A stretch of DNA of 64,000 nucleotides from Prochlorococcus sp. AG-355-A09 (GCA_003280995.1 QCDG01000010.1:1-64000); one strand, 5' to 3'; positions 33,422 to 43,933 are shown, numbered from the stretch's first letter. Translations and numbers: made by a program. The notes: generated by a model not told the origin, from the sequence alone.

Positions 33422-34108
33422 TTAATTATATTGAAATTTTGACGGTTCTTGCCAGCTAGATAAAAAACCATTTTTCAACTCTGCTACTGCATCAGCATAA
33501 GTTAATTCTTCATAACGATGAGTAATCCACAAAGCCGATATAGGTTTTTTATAGTCACTTGTAATATTTTTAATAGTTTGTAAAACTTTTAATTGACTAG
33601 TTTGATCAAGTAACGCTGTAGGCTCATCTAAAAGAATAAAATTTCTATTACTAATCAGAGCGCTTGCAATAGTTAAGCGTTGTTTTTGTCCACCGCTTAA
33701 AGTATGAACTGGCCTTTTTTCAAAACCAGTCATTCCTACCAGATCAAGTACATATTCAATTTTTTTATTAATTTCATTTTGACTTATATTCTGATTAATA
33801 TTAATCAGAAGTTCACTCCTACAATTTGGCATCAATATTTGATGATCAGGATTTTGAAACACCATGCCGATATTTGCATTAAAATCAATGACACCATTTT
33901 GAGGTTTGATTATTCCATTAATTAATTTTAAAAGAGTACTTTTTCCACTCCCGTTTTTACCTACGACCATCCAAAATCCAGGTTTTTTTATTGAGAAGTT
34001 ACATTTAAAAATTAAATTTTCTTTTTCTCCAGGATATGAAAAAGAAACATCTTTGAATTTAATATGAGGTATTTCATTTTCAGGGGAATCTCGCATTAAT
34101 TCTATCAA
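33422..34108 (-). CDS. ABC transporter ATP-binding protein (CbiO/EcfA-like)
   Basis: Walker A GKNGSGKSTLL, signature LSGGQKQRLTIASAL, Walker B FILLDEPTALLD. Confidence 0.9.
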   Translation of the reverse strand: MIELMRDSPENEIPHIKFKDVSFSYPGEKENLIFKCNFSIKKPGFWMVVGKNGSGKSTLLKLINGIIKPQNGVIDFNANIGMVFQNPDHQILMPNCRSELLININQNISQNEINKKIEYVLDLVGMTGFEKRPVHTLSGGQKQRLTIASALISNRNFILLDEPTALLDQTSQLKVLQTIKNITSDYKKPISALWITHRYEELTYADAVAELKNGFLSSWQEPSKFQYN

Positions 34109-34383
34109 TCTATGTTGAGAGAAAATCCTGGTCTTTTAGCTCCTCCTGCTACTGACGATTTTTCATATATCTGAACAGAAATGATTTCTTTAGCTCTTAC
34201 AGCTATTAATTTATCTTGAACTTTGTCACACCTTAATTCGATCAAGTTTGAAGATTCTAAGCTTTCATTCATAGAACATTTTATTTCATCATAAATTCTT
34301 TTAACATCATCAAATTCTTTCTTCTGAATTGATAATGGAAAAGGTGAATATCTCAGACTTAGTTCCAACGAATACATAATCAT
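34105..34383 (-). CDS. UPF0367-family protein (start possibly Met at 34377)
   Basis: MYSLELSLRYSPFPLSIQKKEFDDVKRIYDEI pattern recalled for the cyanobacterial UPF0367 family. Confidence 0.75.
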   Translation of the reverse strand: MIMYSLELSLRYSPFPLSIQKKEFDDVKRIYDEIKCSMNESLESSNLIELRCDKVQDKLIAVRAKEIISVQIYEKSSVAGGAKRPGFSLNID

Positions 34384-34529
34384 AATAAAAACTACCTCTA
34401 ATATTACTAAATATTTTTCAACAGGAAGTTATTTAAATTAAATTCTTTTGAGAAAATTATATAAAAGTACTTTAAATACAATTAATATGAATATAGGAGA
34501 TTTTATTTTGCATTTTAAAAAATAATTTC

Positions 34530-35498
34530 ATGGATATAGCAAATGATATAACTTCTCTAGTCGGAAATACCCCGTTAGTTAAATTAAATCGAATCAGAAA
34601 GTATTTTGATTGTTATCCAGAAATAATAGCCAAACTAGAAAGTTTCAATCCTTCAGCGTCCGTTAAGGATCGGATCGCTTATTCAATGTTATGTAAAGCT
34701 GAAGAAGAAGGATTGATAACACCAGATAAAACAACTTTAATTGAAGCAACTAGTGGAAATACTGGCATCGCATTAGCAATGGTTGCCGCAGCAAAAGGCT
34801 ATAAATTGATTTTAACTATGCCGGATACAATGAGTATTGAGAGAAGGGCAATGTTACGAGCATATGGAGCTGAATTACAGCTAACACCCGGAAAAGACGG
34901 AATGAAAGGAGCTTTAGATTTAGCTAATGAGTTGTCTTCAACCATTGCTAATAGCTATCAATTTAATCAGTTTGAAAACTTTGCTAATCCAGATATTCAT
35001 GAAAGAACAACGGCCCAAGAAATATGGCACCAATCCAATAACAATTTAGATGGACTAATTACAGGAGTAGGCACAGGAGGTACAATTACTGGTTGTGCAC
35101 GTTTTTTGAAAAAAGTTAATCCAAATTGCAAAATTTATGCCGTAGAGCCCAAAAAAAGTGCTGTGATTTCAGGAGAAAAAGCAGGATCTCATTCGATTCA
35201 AGGAATTGGAGCGGGTTTCGTACCGAAAGTGCTTAATACTAAATTAATTGATGAAATTATAAAAATAGATGACGATGAAGCATTCTATTATGGGCGTTTA
35301 TTAGCTCGATTGGAAGGTCTTTTATCTGGCATAAGCAGCGGTGCAGCTTTAGCAGCAACTATAAAAATCGGCAAAAGAAAAGAACTAATGAATAAAAGAT
35401 TAATAGTTATTCTTCCAAGTTTTGGAGAAAGATATTTATCAACAGCAATGTTTGAATCTAATACTTCAATTCAAGCAAGAAAAGATGGTTATCTTTAA
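34530..35498 (+). CDS. cysK: Cysteine synthase A
   Basis: VGNTPLVKLNRI, NPSASVKDRIAYSML, EATSGNTGIALAMVAA, GVGTGGTITG. Confidence 0.95.
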   Translation: MDIANDITSLVGNTPLVKLNRIRKYFDCYPEIIAKLESFNPSASVKDRIAYSMLCKAEEEGLITPDKTTLIEATSGNTGIALAMVAAAKGYKLILTMPDTMSIERRAMLRAYGAELQLTPGKDGMKGALDLANELSSTIANSYQFNQFENFANPDIHERTTAQEIWHQSNNNLDGLITGVGTGGTITGCARFLKKVNPNCKIYAVEPKKSAVISGEKAGSHSIQGIGAGFVPKVLNTKLIDEIIKIDDDEAFYYGRLLARLEGLLSGISSGAALAATIKIGKRKELMNKRLIVILPSFGERYLSTAMFESNTSIQARKDGYL

Positions 35499-35514
35499 TG
35501 CGTAATTTTTAAAG

Positions 35515-36192
35515 ATGGAAAAAAATTTATATGAAGAATTAGGTCTCAAACAAAATGCAACCATAAGTGAAATTAAATCTTCATATCGCTCTTTAGTTAA
35601 GCAACATCATCCAGATGCAGGCGGCAAGAAAGAACGATTTCTTGCGATACAAAATGCCTGGGAAACTCTAAATGACCCTATCAAAAAGAAACAATACGAT
35701 AGCAGTATTTCTTATTCCAGCTCATCATTTGATTCATTAAATGACAATTGGGAAGAGAAATTTAATTCAAAAAAACATAATTCTTCAATTAAGGACAAAG
35801 AAGTTGAAACATGGATTAAAGAAATTTATAGTCCGATAAATAGATTAATTAGTCAAATCATTAAACCTTTGAATAACAAAATAAAAGAACTATCTGCGGA
35901 TCCATATGATGACGAACTAATGGAAAATTTTTGCAGTTATATTATTCTTTCACAAAAGAAAATAGAAAAAGTTGAAAAAATTTATAACAAAAAAAAAGTT
36001 CCCAAGTCTATTTGGGCTTTAGGCCTCGATCTTTATCATTGTTTTTCACAAGTTAAAGATGCGCTATTAGAATTTGATAGATATACACAAGGATACGTAG
36101 ATAATTACTTATTTGATGGCAAAGAAATGATCAAAGAAGCAAAAAGAATACAATCAAAGATGTCTATAGAGAAAAAAAATAAAAACTTTTAG
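35515..36192 (+). CDS. DnaJ-domain protein
   Basis: J domain with HPD (LYEELGLKQNATISEIKSSYRSLVKQHHPDAGG). Confidence 0.9.
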   Translation: MEKNLYEELGLKQNATISEIKSSYRSLVKQHHPDAGGKKERFLAIQNAWETLNDPIKKKQYDSSISYSSSSFDSLNDNWEEKFNSKKHNSSIKDKEVETWIKEIYSPINRLISQIIKPLNNKIKELSADPYDDELMENFCSYIILSQKKIEKVEKIYNKKKVPKSIWALGLDLYHCFSQVKDALLEFDRYTQGYVDNYLFDGKEMIKEAKRIQSKMSIEKKNKNF

Positions 36193-36203
36193 ATATAAAA
36201 ATT

Positions 36204-36440
36204 TTATTGAGTATATTCTTTAAGTTGATCTAATTTCAACCAAACATCTGGAACAGGTCTGCGCCATCGAACCTGAGCATATTCCTCTTTGACTGAAAGT
36301 ATCTCTCCAGGACCTTCAAAGACATAATTAGGTAGATTATCATCACTGGCTAGCGCTTCGATACTTTTTATATAATTTTCTCTATCGACAAAAACTAAGC
36401 TTCCTTTCTTGAGAGGCTTCTTTGAAATAGAATCTGTCAT
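36204..36440 (-). CDS. ndhO: NAD(P)H-quinone oxidoreductase subunit O
   Basis: KKGSLVFVDRENYIKSIEALASD..LPNYVFEGPGEIL.....YAQVRWRRPVPDVWLKLDQL. Confidence 0.92.
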   Translation of the reverse strand: MTDSISKKPLKKGSLVFVDRENYIKSIEALASDDNLPNYVFEGPGEILSVKEEYAQVRWRRPVPDVWLKLDQLKEYTQ

Positions 36441-36576
36441 AATAAATTCAAGAAAGTTATTTGAAATTCATTATACAAAAACTTGTTTGAAAACTATTAA
36501 AAAAAATTTATACCGGAATAATAATTACAAACGTCTAAAAAATTTAATAGCCTTAAATGATAAACATATATAAGAT

Positions 36577-37503
36577 ATGCGTCTTTTACTTCTTGGCTGC
36601 ACTGGATTTGTTGGTAAAGAATTAGTACCAACACTACTTAATAAAAATCACGAAATATACATTGTCAGTAGAAAACCAATTAGTAAATTTAATCTTGATT
36701 TAGATTTCAATAAGTTTAAATTTTTTCAAATAGATTTATCAAAAGAAAAAAACTGGAATAACGAAAATCTTCTAAATATTTTAAGAGAGACAGATGGAAT
36801 TATTAACTTGATGGGAGAACCCATAGCAGAAAAAAAATGGACTTCTGAACAAAAACAGGAGATTGAAAATAGTCGTATTAACACCACGAAATTTATGATG
36901 AAGACCCTTAAAAATTTAAAAATCAACCCAAAAGTCATTATAAATGGATCAGCTATAGGTTATTACGGTACAAGTTTATCTAGTGAATTCACTGAAAATA
37001 GTCTTGGAGGAAAAGACTTTTTATCTAATCTTTGCAAAAAATGGGAAGCGGTCGCCGCTGAAAAACCGTTTTTCTCAAGGTTAGTTATTTTTAGAATTGG
37101 AATTGTTCTAGAGAAAGACGGAGGAGCATTAGGAAAAATGCTCCCTATATTTAAAGTTGGATTAGGTGGACCAATTGGAGATGGTAAGCAATGGATGAGT
37201 TGGATTCATAGAACTGATTTATGTGCATTAATTACTCAAGCATTAGTTGATAAAAAGTATTCGGGAGTATTTAATGCTGTTGCACCAAATCCAGTATTAA
37301 TGAAAGAATTTTCTCAGACTTTAGGCAAATGTCTGAATAGACCTAATTTACTTCCAGTGCCTGGAGCGGTTCTAAAAATATTGTTAGGAGATGGAGCGAA
37401 AGTTGTTTTAGAGGGACAAAAAGTAATTAGCAGTAAACTCAAAAATTATACTTTTAAATATCCTCTTCTTGAGAAAGCAATTTACGCCTCCACCAAGAAT
37501 TAA
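36577..37503 (+). CDS. SDR-type NAD-dependent epimerase (TIGR01777/YfcH-like)
   Basis: LLLGCTGFVGKELVPTLL; INLMGEPIAEKKWT; GSAIGYYG; WMSWIHRTDL. Confidence 0.88.
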   Translation: MRLLLLGCTGFVGKELVPTLLNKNHEIYIVSRKPISKFNLDLDFNKFKFFQIDLSKEKNWNNENLLNILRETDGIINLMGEPIAEKKWTSEQKQEIENSRINTTKFMMKTLKNLKINPKVIINGSAIGYYGTSLSSEFTENSLGGKDFLSNLCKKWEAVAAEKPFFSRLVIFRIGIVLEKDGGALGKMLPIFKVGLGGPIGDGKQWMSWIHRTDLCALITQALVDKKYSGVFNAVAPNPVLMKEFSQTLGKCLNRPNLLPVPGAVLKILLGDGAKVVLEGQKVISSKLKNYTFKYPLLEKAIYASTKN

Positions 37504-37723
37504 TACCGTTTACTAAAGCACCAATAATTAGAATTGTTATCAATGGAACTACAAGAGGATTCCAAACTATCTGAATAAAATTAATAAAAATAAATATCCC
37601 ATTAAATTGCATGATGATTGCAAAAATAAAAAATATAGCAAAAAAAATGACTGTAAATAAATTTATTAATAACAAATTATCGATAATTTGTTTTAACTTA
37701 TTTTGATTATTCTCCTTAGTCAT
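37454..37723 (-). CDS. Small membrane protein, two predicted TM segments (89 aa)
   Basis: Intact ORF adjacent to and co-oriented with 37716..38918; hydrophobic segments. Confidence 0.65.
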   Translation of the reverse strand: MTKENNQNKLKQIIDNLLLINLFTVIFFAIFFIFAIIMQFNGIFIFINFIQIVWNPLVVPLITILIIGALVNGINSWWRRKLLSQEEDI

Positions 37724-38918
37724 TTTTTATAACAATATTCATATCATCAACCATTTTAGGACAAGCTTTGTTTTCACCAAGTCTTTTTTTAGCATTTTCA
37801 TTACATGAGATCATAAACTTCTTATTAAGCTGTATAAGGTATATTATTTTTATGATCAATTTAACTGTCTGATTGATTTGATCATTTTTATCTTTATAAT
37901 TACTGGCGCAAAAAACATATTTTCCAAGCAAACGTCTTTGCGCTTCTGCGAAAGTTTTTGTAAATTGTGGACCTTTTCCTTCAATCTGAATAACCGGTTT
38001 TCCTAATCCAATTGATTGCTCTGCTGCCGTTCCTGCCATGCTAATACAGAATCTACTTTTCAATAATATTTTGTCAAAATTATTCCAATATATATTCACT
38101 TCTAAAAATTTATATTGGAATTTCAAGAGATTATCATCTTTTATATTTTCTATATTTAACCATCCTCTTTTTTGAAATATCTCCTTTATTTTTAATGAAG
38201 ATAAAGCATTAACTATTGCAAAATTAAACTGAATTTTCTGAAAATATCTTAAATCTGACAATGCCTCTAATACCTCTAAAATAAAAACAAAATTATCTAA
38301 AATCTCAGGGAATCTACTTCCTGGAAATAATCCAATACTAAATTCAGCTTTATTGAATTCTTTGTTTCTAGGAAAAAACTTATCCATAAATGGATTGCCT
38401 AAAAAAGACACTTTCTTTTTTAATTGCAATGTTAAATCATTAGCTGTAAGGGAATCTCTCGCATATATTTTTTTTGCTTTTTGTGAGAGCAAGAAAAATT
38501 TAGAGGGCCATGGTAATTTCAACTTTCCTTCATAATGGCTAGAATAAGCAACTAGGTATGTAAAAAAATCTTTCTTACAAACCCATGCAAAAAAAACTGG
38601 CACAATATCTCCAACTACAAAAAAATAATCATATTTCTTTCTTACTTTAAAAGTTAAATATAATCTCTTTAGAAGATAAATTATCTCCCCCCCCAATATC
38701 TCAGTAAGTCTTCCCTTAAAGGTATTATAGCCAATTCCTCCAGTTCTAAATTCTTTAGTTTTACCGATAATTTTAATTTTTTCTTTTTCGTAATGGTTTC
38801 CCATTCCGACAATTGGCAAAGCATGAACAGAATAACCACTTTTTACGAATTGTTTAGCTAAAAGACTGCCAGATAGATCTTCTCCATGCCCATTACTTAA
38901 TATTAAAATCTTAAACAA
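37716..38918 (-). CDS. Lipid-A-disaccharide-synthase-related glycosyltransferase-like protein
   Basis: ILSNGHGEDLSGSLLAKQF; GLFPGSRFPEI; SMAGTAAEQSIGLGKPVIQIEGKGPQFTKTFAEAQRRLLG. Confidence 0.78.
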   Translation of the reverse strand: MFKILILSNGHGEDLSGSLLAKQFVKSGYSVHALPIVGMGNHYEKEKIKIIGKTKEFRTGGIGYNTFKGRLTEILGGEIIYLLKRLYLTFKVRKKYDYFFVVGDIVPVFFAWVCKKDFFTYLVAYSSHYEGKLKLPWPSKFFLLSQKAKKIYARDSLTANDLTLQLKKKVSFLGNPFMDKFFPRNKEFNKAEFSIGLFPGSRFPEILDNFVFILEVLEALSDLRYFQKIQFNFAIVNALSSLKIKEIFQKRGWLNIENIKDDNLLKFQYKFLEVNIYWNNFDKILLKSRFCISMAGTAAEQSIGLGKPVIQIEGKGPQFTKTFAEAQRRLLGKYVFCASNYKDKNDQINQTVKLIIKIIYLIQLNKKFMISCNENAKKRLGENKACPKMVDDMNIVIKND

Positions 38919-38919
38919 T

Positions 38920-39348
38920 CTAAAATTCCAACCATTTTTTTACTTTGGTTAATTCAGGCCAATCTGGATATCTATTTAATCCGTCTTCAACAGATTCTTT
39001 CAACTCACTTTTCACATCTGGCATCATCATAGACATTTTTTTTATTAACTCAATATGATCCCTAACACCTTTATTATTGGTAGCCAAAAGAGCTAAAGAC
39101 AAATTCATTCTTGCTTGTGGATCTTGCTGATTTAATCGAACAGCTTGTCTGGCAGCTGACAAAGCTTCTTCATTATTTTTCAAAAGTAATTGAAGCCATG
39201 ATAAACAAGTCCAAGCAGCAAAATGATTTGGAATTTGCTGTATAATTTTTTGAAAATCTTGAACGATTGGAATTAAATCTTGCCCTGCTTTATATCTTGA
39301 TAAAGCTGCATTAAAATCCTCTTCAATGGGATTAATTTCGTTATTCAT
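38920..39348 (-). CDS. TPR-repeat protein
   Basis: FAAWTCLSWLQLLLKNNEEALSAARQAVRLNQQDPQARMNLSLALLA. Confidence 0.8.
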   Translation of the reverse strand: MNNEINPIEEDFNAALSRYKAGQDLIPIVQDFQKIIQQIPNHFAAWTCLSWLQLLLKNNEEALSAARQAVRLNQQDPQARMNLSLALLATNNKGVRDHIELIKKMSMMMPDVKSELKESVEDGLNRYPDWPELTKVKKWLEF

Positions 39349-39354
39349 TATTTA

Positions 39355-39747
39355 TTAAACTGCAAAGGAGCTTCCACAACCGCAAGTTTGAGAGGCATTT
39401 GGATTTACAAAATTAAAGCCACCGCCAATTAATTCCTTACTAAAATCTAACTGCATTCCATAAATATATAAAAGACTTTTAGGATCACAAACTACTTGAA
39501 AGCTTTGATCAGCTTTTAACGAATAATCATAAACTTTATCATCGGGATTTATTTCATCAGTTCCTATAAAATCCATCGTATAACTCATCCCACTACAACC
39601 ACCTGATCTTACTCCTACCCTTAGTGCTTTTTTATCGCTTTGGCCCTTCAATAAATTTGATATTTGTTCTAAAGCATCATTCGTAATTAAGATACCTTTG
39701 CCATCATCAGAATTTTTAATTTCCTGTTTAACTTCTACATTTTCCAT
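39355..39747 (-). CDS. A-type iron-sulfur carrier (HesB/IscA/SufA family); internal ATG start
   Basis: GVRSGGCSGMSYTMDF and C-terminal CGCGSSF; Met at 39747 preferred over the longer ORF. Confidence 0.9.
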   Translation of the reverse strand: MENVEVKQEIKNSDDGKGILITNDALEQISNLLKGQSDKKALRVGVRSGGCSGMSYTMDFIGTDEINPDDKVYDYSLKADQSFQVVCDPKSLLYIYGMQLDFSKELIGGGFNFVNPNASQTCGCGSSFAV

Positions 39748-39846
39748 AAACAAGGGATTTCTACTATTTATAATATAAAAACTTAATCGATAGGATGCAT
39801 AGAACAAACGTTATCCAAACTTGATTTGTTATAATTTTAAGAAAAA

Positions 39847-41301
39847 GTGAAAATTGCAATAGTTGGTTCTGGATTAGCTGGTCTTACAGCTGCAGTCAAT
39901 TTAGTTGATGAAGGACACGAAGTAGAAATTTACGAGAGCAGGTCATTTTGGGGAGGTAAAGTAGGAAGTTGGGAAGATAAGGATGGCAACCACATAGAAA
40001 TGGGTTTACATGTATTTTTTTACAATTATGCAAATCTTTTTAAATTAATGAAAAAAGTGGGAGCTCTAGACAATTTACTCCCGAAAGATCATACTCATCT
40101 ATTTATCAATAATGGTGGAAATTTAAAATCGTTAGACTTCAGATTTCCTTTAGGTGCTCCTTTTAACGGACTTAAAGCTTTTTTTACCACAGAACAACTT
40201 ACTTGGGTTGATAAGTTCAGAAATGCCCTAGCTTTAGGGACAAGTCCAATCGTTAGAGGATTAATAGACTATGAAGGCGCAATGAAAATAATTAGAGATC
40301 TAGATAGAATTAGTTTTAAAGAATGGTTTTTAAACCATGGTGGAAGTGAAAAAAGTTTAGAAAGAATGTGGGATCCTATTGCATATGCATTAGGTTTTAT
40401 TAATTGCAAAGATATTTCAGCAAGATGCATGCTAACTATATTCATGATGTTTGCTTCAAAAACAGAAGCATCAAAACTTAATCTTTTAAAAGGTTCCCCA
40501 CATAAGTGGTTAACGCAACCTATCGTCGACTACATCACAAACAAAGGAGCAAAAATACATCTTAACCATAAGGTAGAAGAAATCATTTATGAAAAGGAAT
40601 CTTCCTCTTATTCAGTAAATCAATTAAAAATATCTTCTCCTGAAGGAATTAAGGCAGTGTTTGCAGATAAATTTCTAGCAGCCTGTGATGTTCCTGGAAT
40701 TAAAAAAATAATTCCAAAAGAATGGTATCAATTTAAAGAATTTGAAGGTTTAAAAAAACTTAGAGCTGTAGCTGTTGCCACAATCCAATTAAGATATGAC
40801 GGTTGGGTTACTGAATTACAAAAAGATAATACTGGAAACGAACCAATTGGACTAGATAACCTTCTTTATTCTGCTGATGCCTCTTTCAGTTGTTTTGCTG
40901 ATTTAGCACTAGCAAGTCCAGCAGACTATAGAAAAAAAGATATGGGATCGCTTCTCCAATGTGTTTTAACTCCTGGCGATAGATGGATGGGAAGATCCAC
41001 AGAAAGAATTACAAAAGAAATTGATAAAGAGGTTCGCCGTCTATTCCCATCCTCAAAAAACCTTAAATTGCTTTGGAGTAACGTGGTACAAATTCCACAA
41101 TCACTCTATAGAGAAGCTCCCGGTATGGAACCTTTCAGACCCGATCAAAAAACATCTATATCTAATTTCTTCATGGCTGGTAGTTATACAAAACAAGATT
41201 ATATAGACTCTATGGAGGGAGCTACAATGAGTGGTCATTTAGCTGCCGCGGCAATTTTAGAGAAGAAAGCCGAATTAGCAAAAAATCTTGCAGTAAGTTA
41301 A
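39847..41301 (+). CDS. crtQ: 9,9'-di-cis-zeta-carotene desaturase (GTG start)
   Basis: Paralogue of crt[64 protein letters not shown]. Confidence 0.95.
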   Translation: MKIAIVGSGLAGLTAAVNLVDEGHEVEIYESRSFWGGKVGSWEDKDGNHIEMGLHVFFYNYANLFKLMKKVGALDNLLPKDHTHLFINNGGNLKSLDFRFPLGAPFNGLKAFFTTEQLTWVDKFRNALALGTSPIVRGLIDYEGAMKIIRDLDRISFKEWFLNHGGSEKSLERMWDPIAYALGFINCKDISARCMLTIFMMFASKTEASKLNLLKGSPHKWLTQPIVDYITNKGAKIHLNHKVEEIIYEKESSSYSVNQLKISSPEGIKAVFADKFLAACDVPGIKKIIPKEWYQFKEFEGLKKLRAVAVATIQLRYDGWVTELQKDNTGNEPIGLDNLLYSADASFSCFADLALASPADYRKKDMGSLLQCVLTPGDRWMGRSTERITKEIDKEVRRLFPSSKNLKLLWSNVVQIPQSLYREAPGMEPFRPDQKTSISNFFMAGSYTKQDYIDSMEGATMSGHLAAAAILEKKAELAKNLAVS

Positions 41302-41304
41302 TTA

Positions 41305-41775
41305 ATGGGTACTTGGCTAAAACATGACGTAATAACAGTTGTTAATGCGCCTCTTGAAAATGTATGGGACACATGGAGCGATTTAGACTCAATGTCACTT
41401 TGGATGAGCTGGATTGAATCTGTAAAAACAGTTGACGAAGAGACTAATACGTTACCAGATTTAACAGAATGGACTTTAGCTGCAAATGGCTTTAGGTTTA
41501 AATGGAAAGCTCAAATTACAGAAAGGGTTGAAAAAAGCAAACTTAAATGGAAATCAATAGGAGGGTTACCAACTGAGGGATCAGTAGTTTTCGAAAGTAA
41601 AACTGATCAAATCACAACGGTAAATTTAGCAATAACTTATGAACTACCAAAAATGATTGCTCGGTTTATGGAAGAAAATATTTTAGGCAAAATGGTTACA
41701 AACGAATTACAGGCCAATATTGATAGGTTCAAAGATTTAGTTGAAAAGAACTATACAAAAAAATTTTCTAATTAA
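41305..41775 (+). CDS. SRPBCC/START-like (polyketide cyclase/dehydrase-type) protein
   Basis: NAPLENVWDTWSDLDSMSLWMSWIESV..; starts 3 nt after the crtQ stop. Confidence 0.82.
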   Translation: MGTWLKHDVITVVNAPLENVWDTWSDLDSMSLWMSWIESVKTVDEETNTLPDLTEWTLAANGFRFKWKAQITERVEKSKLKWKSIGGLPTEGSVVFESKTDQITTVNLAITYELPKMIARFMEENILGKMVTNELQANIDRFKDLVEKNYTKKFSN

Positions 41776-42577
41776 AAATATTAATTGCTACATCTAGTAG
41801 TCCTTCAAAAGTATATTTTTTTGCCTGACTATCAACTCTTCCAAAAATCTTGTTACATATTTTTGTTGTCTGAGGTCCAATAGTTAATAACTTAATTTGA
41901 TCAAAATATTCTAACCATTGTTTACCAAGTTTTTTTTCTAGTAAAAAAGCAGCATTTACTACGGTTTTACCGCTTGAGAAAATAATTGCATCGACTTTTC
42001 GATTAGAAATAATATCAATTGTTTCTTCCGGAATTGATTCAGGACATCTAGTTTCATATGCAGCAACCTCAAATACACGAGAACCAGCCTTTCTAAATTG
42101 ATCTGCAATTAAATCCCTACCACCTGTTTGAACTCTTGGTACAAAAACTCGAAGTCCATAACCAGATACTGGGAAATTATCAATTAAACTTTCAGCAACA
42201 AATTCTGGAGGTATGAAATCAGCCTTAATCCCAAAATCATCAAGAGTTTTTGAGGTTTTTTCTCCGACTACGGCGATTTTTGTTTTTTTAGAACATTCTT
42301 TTAATGAACTATTAAAGTATCTAAGTCTTTTATCCACAAATTTGATCCCATTACTACTGGAAAAAATAATCCAATGAAAATCATTTATTTGACTTAATGC
42401 TTCGTCAAGAGGATTCAAATCATCAGGATCAGCAATACTTATTGCAGGTAAATCAAATACATTAGCGCCCTTTCTTATGAATATTTTTTTTATATCCAAT
42501 ATCCCTTCTTTTGATCGAGTAATAATTATATTTCTTTGATCAAGGGGTAGATCAACTTTCGGCATCCTTGTCCTCAA
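41768..42577 (-). CDS. hemD: Uroporphyrinogen-III synthase
   Basis: NIIITRSKEG, WIIFSSSNGIKFV, VAVGEKTSKTL, AIIFSSGKTV. Confidence 0.87.
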   Translation of the reverse strand: MRTRMPKVDLPLDQRNIIITRSKEGILDIKKIFIRKGANVFDLPAISIADPDDLNPLDEALSQINDFHWIIFSSSNGIKFVDKRLRYFNSSLKECSKKTKIAVVGEKTSKTLDDFGIKADFIPPEFVAESLIDNFPVSGYGLRVFVPRVQTGGRDLIADQFRKAGSRVFEVAAYETRCPESIPEETIDIISNRKVDAIIFSSGKTVVNAAFLLEKKLGKQWLEYFDQIKLLTIGPQTTKICNKIFGRVDSQAKKYTFEGLLDVAINIFN

Positions 42578-42944
42578 AATTATAATTTTGATTTTTATTT
42601 TTTAATTCATCGAGAAGTTTCAAGACTGATAATCCTTTATCAAGAACAACATCGTCTTTAAAAATTATCTCTGGAACTCTTCTCATCTCAATTCTTTTTC
42701 CTAAACTACGCCTTATAGAACTTTTTGCAATATTCAAGTTTTCAACAATCTCTTTCCTCACTTTCTCTTGAGCAGTTGAAGTTATGTAAATTTTACAGTG
42801 TTGCAAATCATTTGATAAATCAATCTTAGAAATATTGACGAAATGATCTCTAATAAGATCATTTTCTAAATCATTCTGCAAAATAAGGGTTATTTCTTTC
42901 TTCAAAAGAGAAGAAACTTTTGCAAGACGGTAATTATTTGGCAT
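42552..42944 (-). CDS. rbfA: Ribosome-binding factor A
   Basis: RLAKVSSLLKKEITLILQNDL...RRVPEIIFKDDVVLDKGLSVLKLLDEL. Confidence 0.9.
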   Translation of the reverse strand: MPNNYRLAKVSSLLKKEITLILQNDLENDLIRDHFVNISKIDLSNDLQHCKIYITSTAQEKVRKEIVENLNIAKSSIRRSLGKRIEMRRVPEIIFKDDVVLDKGLSVLKLLDELKNKNQNYNFEDKDAES

Positions 42945-43162
42945 TATGGTTGTAAATTTATTGGGTTTGTCATCGCTTGCAAGACAAAATAAACAGTTAT
43001 GAAAGCACTTAAGACAGAAGATATCAAACCTACTATTGTGAGTGGATTTGATCTATTCTTGAATAAAGGTTCAAGCAAAGCAACAAGTCCCCCAACAATG
43101 ATAGATATCAAATACTTTGGATATCTCGCAACATTAGAGAAAAATTCGCCCATCAGCTCCAC
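42944..43162 (-). CDS. DUF751/Ycf33-like small membrane protein
   Basis: FFSNVARYPKYLISIIVGGLVALLEPLF pattern. Confidence 0.72.
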   Translation of the reverse strand: MELMGEFFSNVARYPKYLISIIVGGLVALLEPLFKNRSNPLTIVGLISSVLSAFITVYFVLQAMTNPINLQP

Positions 43163-43207
43163 AAATAGATTACTTTTTTAGCTAAGTTTTAACAAACATT
43201 AAACAGC

Positions 43208-43933
43208 ATGATTACATTATATCAATTTAGGCATAGCGCTTTTTGTTTAAAAACAAGAATGGCTCTTCATGCAAAAAAACTACAATATCGCGTTGAAGAA
43301 GTAACACCTGGAATAGGGCAATTTGAAATCTTTAAATTATCAGGTCAAAAACAAGTACCTGTAATAGTTGATAGTAATGATCAAGTTATTAATGACTCTT
43401 CAACTATTTGCGAATATATAGATAAAAAAAATGATAACAATCCGCTTTTTCCTGAGGACCCAATATTATTTGCACAATGCAAACTAATTGAAGATTGGGC
43501 AGATACTACAATGGCCACAACTTGTAGAAAATCTTTAATAAAATCTGCCATAGAAAATCCACAGCTAAGAACTGCATTACTCCCAGATGAAATACCTTCT
43601 TCAGTTAAAAGTATTGTTGATAAATTACCTTTTGAAAATCTTAGTAAAATTTCTAATGTTGTTTTGTCTTCTAAAGATAATTTAGAACTCCAAAAATTAC
43701 TGGAAGCTTTATCAAAATCCTTGATCAACAAGAAATATTTAGTTGGAGATAGTTTATCAATTGCAGATATTTCAATTGCTGCTCAATTATCCCTTCTTAA
43801 ATTTCCAAAGTCTGCAGGACCCATTCTTTCAGGCGAGGGGAGCCAAGAATACATAAACAACCCTTATTTAGAAAATCTTTTCATTTGGAGGAACAACTTA
43901 GAAGAATACCTTTTTAGTGCTAACTCTCAATAA
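43208..43933 (+). CDS. Glutathione S-transferase-like protein
   Basis: Thioredoxin-fold N-terminus (YQFRHSAFCLKTRMALHAKKL..QKQVPVIVD..VINDSSTICEYI) and alpha-helical C-domain. Confidence 0.88.
   Translation: MITLYQFRHSAFCLKTRMALHAKKLQYRVEEVTPGIGQFEIFKLSGQKQVPVIVDSNDQVINDSSTICEYIDKKNDNNPLFPEDPILFAQCKLIEDWADTTMATTCRKSLIKSAIENPQLRTALLPDEIPSSVKSIVDKLPFENLSKISNVVLSSKDNLELQKLLEALSKSLINKKYLVGDSLSIADISIAAQLSLLKFPKSAGPILSGEGSQEYINNPYLENLFIWRNNLEEYLFSANSQ

Noticed and set aside
39748-39807. 20-residue N-terminal extension of the A-type Fe-S carrier (MFYASYRLSFYIINSRNPLF)
   Set aside because: Family members start near the second Met; upstream part is AT-rich and not protein-like.
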